Assembly (NCBI RefSeq): GCF_003634045.1
Contig: NZ_RBIM01000007.1
Span: 1 to 64,000 of the forward strand
Source: Maricaulis maris
GTDB lineage: Bacteria; Pseudomonadota; Alphaproteobacteria; Caulobacterales; Maricaulaceae
DNA length: 64,000 nt
Direction of reading: 5' to 3'
Of this stretch, positions 61,248 to 64,000 are shown one piece after another (position 1 is the stretch's first letter; the number at the start of each line of letters is the position of its first letter). A program made the position numbers and the translations under genes. The notes below the pieces were generated by a model that did not search any database, was not told the origin of the DNA, and saw only the letters and a list, made by a program, of their open reading frames with translations.

Positions 61248-62474
61248 ATGACCGGAAGTGACCCAATCAGTGAAGCGGTGGTGGCAGGAAGTGCCGCCGG
61301 TGAGCTTGGCGACGCGATCCAGGCTTCCAGGCGCAAGAAGCGTGAGCGCTATTCCGCCTTCGAGGCACCGACGCCAGCGGGTGTCTGCTCCAATTGCGCG
61401 ACCCAGCTGTCCGGTCCGGTCTGCCACAGCTGTGGCCAGACCGCCGACACCTACCACCGGCCGATCTGGGAATTGCTGACCGATATCCTCGATGGCCTCT
61501 TCGGTCTTGAGGGGCGTTTGTGGCGCACGCTTCCGGCGCTCATGTTCAAGCCCGGCAAGATCACCCAGAATTATCTCAGCGGCGTGCGCGCCCGCTATGT
61601 CATGCCCTTCCGTCTTTATCTGACGGCCAGCGTGCTCTTCTTCCTGCTTGTCTTTGCCTTTGACGGGATCGGCGGCGGAAGCGATGCACCGGAAACCCTT
61701 GACCCCGATGAGGTCGCTGACCTGGAAACCGGCCTGTCCGAACTGGATGCGCAGCTGGCCGCAACGGGACTGTCTGAGGAACAGCGTGCGGCGGTCACAC
61801 GGAATGTCGAAGCCGGCCTTGAGCAGGCCCAGACCCCGCCGGACGTTCCGCCGGAGGTTCTTGCCATGCAGGAGCAGGCCAGCCGGGATGATATCAAGCT
61901 GACCTTCCGCCGCGCGCTCCTGCCGGAGGAATATCCGCTGGAACCGGGCGAAGTCGTCGCGACGGAGGACGGTCCCATTGCGATCGGCGATGGCATGATG
62001 GTCGACACGAACGGGTTGGAAGACTTGCCATTGTCGGTTCGCCGGGAACTGGCAGAGCGGACCGACCGCATCATAGATAGCGAGGGCGCCACCCTGGCGG
62101 CGGAGATGCAGCGCTGGGCGCCGACCATGATGTTCTTCATGCTGCCGCTCTACGCGCTGATGCTGGCCGGCATGCACTTCTACAAGAAGGGCTATTTCTT
62201 CTACGACCACCTTGTCGTGTCGCTGCACTTTCACGCCTTCATGTTCTTCCTGATCACCGGCCTGTCGCTCGCCGCGAACATCATTCCGGGCTGGATCGCG
62301 GTCTTCGTCGGCCTGGGTTGGTCGAACTGGTATCTCTACCGGCTGCACCGGACGGTCTATTCACACGGGCGTTTCACCTCGCTCCTGCGTGTGGGCATCC
62401 TGGATTTTGCCTATCTGGTCCTGCTCAGTTTCGGCCTGCTCGGCCTGCTGATCGTGGCCGTCATGATGTCCTGA
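61248..62474 (+). CDS. DUF3667 membrane protein
   Basis: The 408-residue protein has a small zinc ribbon at about 47-65 (CSNCATQLSGPVCHSCGQ), then WELLTDILDGLFGLEGRLWRT, the DUF3667 signature, and several hydrophobic helices (about 120-145, 300-390) with a long acidic periplasmic or cytoplasmic loop between. Function unknown. Start at 61248 removes a hydrophilic lead-in. It is followed by a bidirectional terminator shared with sppA. Confidence 0.85.
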   Translation: MTGSDPISEAVVAGSAAGELGDAIQASRRKKRERYSAFEAPTPAGVCSNCATQLSGPVCHSCGQTADTYHRPIWELLTDILDGLFGLEGRLWRTLPALMFKPGKITQNYLSGVRARYVMPFRLYLTASVLFFLLVFAFDGIGGGSDAPETLDPDEVADLETGLSELDAQLAATGLSEEQRAAVTRNVEAGLEQAQTPPDVPPEVLAMQEQASRDDIKLTFRRALLPEEYPLEPGEVVATEDGPIAIGDGMMVDTNGLEDLPLSVRRELAERTDRIIDSEGATLAAEMQRWAPTMMFFMLPLYALMLAGMHFYKKGYFFYDHLVVSLHFHAFMFFLITGLSLAANIIPGWIAVFVGLGWSNWYLYRLHRTVYSHGRFTSLLRVGILDFAYLVLLSFGLLGLLIVAVMMS

Positions 62475-62495
62475 GCAAACGGGGACGCAAAAAAA

Positions 62496-62515
62496 GGGCC
62501 CGCCGAAGCGGGCCC
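62496..62515. terminator. Bidirectional factor-independent terminator
   Basis: GGGCCCGC and GCGGGCCC form an 8-bp stem around CGAA, preceded by an A-run and followed by TTTT. It lies between the convergent DUF3667 and sppA genes. Confidence 0.9.
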
Positions 62516-62540
62516 TTTTCATTTGTATCCGCTGTGCGGG

Positions 62541-64000
62541 TCAGCGCGGCAGGGCCGCATCCGAGCGCATCTGCACACCGGTCCGGGTCGCGGCCTCGCG
62601 GGCTTCCAGCGCGGCGCGGACTTCCGGCAGTTCCATCAGCGCGTTGAGGCGGGCTGCGGACTGCGCCGTGTCGGCAGAGACACCGAACAATTCCTGGAAC
62701 ACCTCGACCGGCGTTCTCTGCGCCGGGAAACGGCGCAGTCGAATCGCCTGGTCCGGATCAATGCCGGCAAACTCGCGTGCCGCATCAACGGCATCACGCA
62801 GGCCGCCGATCTCGTCGACCAGACCGAGGTCCAGCGCCTGGGCGCCGGTCCAGACGCGGCCACGGGCAATCTCCAGCACGCGTTCCAGCGGCAGGTCGCG
62901 GCCATCGGCGACGCGCTGGGTGAAGTCGTCATAGATGTCCGACATCTGGGCACGATAGGCGGCGCGCTGTGTTTCGCTCCATTCCTCCGACGCGGCGAAG
63001 GCGGTGGCGTATTCGCCGCCGACCGAGACCGTTTCGGCGTTGAGGCCAACCAGGCCGAACGTGCCGTCGAGCACGATCTTGCCGCCGAGCACGCCGATCG
63101 AACCGGTCAGTGTCGTTTCATGGGCCAGCACATAGTCGGCCGGAGCGGCGATATAATAGCCGCCGGATGCCGCGTAGGACGCCATGGACACAATGACCGG
63201 CTTGCCGGCTTCCCGGGCGCGGGTGACTGCATGCCAGACCTGGTCCGAGGCAATGGCAGACCCGCCGGGCGAATCGACGCGGATCACGATCGCACGCACC
63301 GACGGATCATCGGCGGCATCAAGGATGGCTTCCGACATGACGTCGCCACCGATCATGTCCTCGCCGCCAAACGGGCTGGCGGTCGGCGTGCCGGTGACAA
63401 TGGCGCCCTGGCCCTCGATCAGCGCAATGACCGGGCCATTGTTCCAGGCCGGCACGGCCTGGGCGTGATACTGGCCGATTTCGACAAAGCTGCCGCCTGC
63501 GCCGACACGGGCGAGCGTCGCCTCACGGGCCTCGATGACATGACCGAGCTGATCGACCAGGCCAAGGGCCTCGGCCTCTTCAGCGGTGTGCGGCGCGGTT
63601 TCGAACACGTCGCGCAGGGCGGCCTCATCAAGGCTGCGATCGGTCGCGATACGGCGCACCGCCGTGTCGTAGATCGATCCCATATAGGACAGGGTTGCTT
63701 CGCGATGGGCTTCGGTGAAATCCGATTGCGTGTAGGTGTTGGCGGCGTTCTTGTATTCGTGGAACTGCTCGAATTGCGGCACCGCATCGAAATGTTCGAA
63801 CAGGCCACCCAGGAAAGTCACTTCCGAAGCCAGGCCGGCCGGGGTGAAATTGGCGGTGTCCTGCAGCCAGATCTGGTCCGAACCGGAGACGGCGAAATAG
63901 CCGGTGACGCTGGTCCCCTCAAAACCCTGCGCATGGGTGACGACAAACTTGCCGGCGGCGCGGAAATCCGCAATGGCGTCGCGGATTTCTTCCGCCGCGC
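62541..64000 (-). CDS. sppA: Signal peptide peptidase SppA, 67K type (5' end beyond the window)
   Basis: The reading frame is open to the window edge, so at least 486 residues are seen and the N-terminus is missing. It contains the tandem peptidase-S49 layout of the 67-kDa form: the catalytic lysine in the N-terminal half (FHEYKNAANTYT, about 110 residues before the C-terminal domain) and the serine nucleophile in YAASGGYYIAAP. The enzyme, inner-membrane bound, cleaves leftover signal peptides. The first residues visible are AAEEIRDAIADFRAAGKF. Confidence 0.93.
   Translation of the reverse strand, partial: AAEEIRDAIADFRAAGKFVVTHAQGFEGTSVTGYFAVSGSDQIWLQDTANFTPAGLASEVTFLGGLFEHFDAVPQFEQFHEYKNAANTYTQSDFTEAHREATLSYMGSIYDTAVRRIATDRSLDEAALRDVFETAPHTAEEAEALGLVDQLGHVIEAREATLARVGAGGSFVEIGQYHAQAVPAWNNGPVIALIEGQGAIVTGTPTASPFGGEDMIGGDVMSEAILDAADDPSVRAIVIRVDSPGGSAIASDQVWHAVTRAREAGKPVIVSMASYAASGGYYIAAPADYVLAHETTLTGSIGVLGGKIVLDGTFGLVGLNAETVSVGGEYATAFAASEEWSETQRAAYRAQMSDIYDDFTQRVADGRDLPLERVLEIARGRVWTGAQALDLGLVDEIGGLRDAVDAAREFAGIDPDQAIRLRRFPAQRTPVEVFQELFGVSADTAQSAARLNALMELPEVRAALEAREAATRTGVQMRSDAALPR

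Noticed and set aside
60894-62348. Open frame of 484 codons on the minus strand
   Set aside because: It is antisense to oppA and the DUF3667 gene, both well supported.

Overview
This window is chromosomal DNA from a GC-rich alphaproteobacterium. The gene content and order (xseB-ispA-dxs-tlyA block, TIGR02301, DUF1499 and DUF6165 proteins, J-protein next to pdxH and aroC, an alphaproteobacterial-type dihydroorotase) fit a marine, stalked-bacterium-like lineage such as Maricaulaceae/Hyphomonadaceae. That placement is inference from family resemblance, not a search result. No rRNA, tRNA, CRISPR array, prophage or intact insertion sequence was seen. Coding density is high, and most non-coding space is filled by several families of intergenic palindromic repeats.

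Layout. 1-677: repeats. 678-3004: VapBC toxin-antitoxin pair, a class B1 metallo-beta-lactamase homologue and S-formylglutathione hydrolase. 3009-7312: small secreted or membrane proteins, DNA glycosylase Tag, and a YcaC-like hydrolase plus pirin pair facing a LysR regulator (7421-8332) across a palindromic operator. 8381-16598: soluble double-PAS chemoreceptor, YgfZ, GT9 glycosyltransferase, dihydroorotase, a SulP transporter without STAS domain, DUF6165 and HAD-like proteins, potassium channel. 16730-20895: four-gene MacB/FtsX-type ABC export operon. 20998-23142: tightly coupled operon TIGR02301, Nudix, VOC and 3-hydroxybutyrate dehydrogenase. 23246-24721: GIY-YIG gene bracketed by two long repeats, then yaaA. 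24827-31759: nuclease/phosphatase-fold protein, FAD-linked oxidase, TsaC/Sua5, YceI, cytochrome b561, acyl-CoA dehydrogenase. 32172-37154: small membrane proteins, YbjQ family, signal peptidase I, SDR, a membrane-anchored AraC regulator with a DUF4386 protein. 37186-43316: a 68-bp dyad, a small membrane protein, adjacent SET-domain and histone-deacetylase-family genes, then xseB, csaA, ispA and dxs (isoprenoid precursor supply). 43330-46764: a repeat-rich island carrying a universal stress protein and a STAS-containing SulP transporter, lying between dxs and tlyA. 46876-55771: tlyA, two glycine-zipper envelope proteins (one with an 18-residue tandem repeat), aroC, a mini J-protein, pdxH, DUF1499, a metallo-beta-lactamase-fold hydrolase and an ATP-grasp-like protein. 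55902-62474: oligopeptide ABC permeases and binding protein with two paralogous secreted proteins on the opposite strand between them, and a DUF3667 membrane protein. 62541-64000: 3' part of sppA, running off the window.

The most interesting non-gene signal is a family of about 130-bp long-hairpin repeats (four full copies at 25991, 43542, 46552 and 51961 and one core-less copy at 3909). Their arms carry compensatory base changes, and in two copies the core is inverted relative to the flanks. Two copies bracket the usp-sulP module that separates dxs from tlyA. A second palindromic family brackets a lone GIY-YIG nuclease gene. Together with three further repeat families they suggest nuclease- or hairpin-driven small mobile units.
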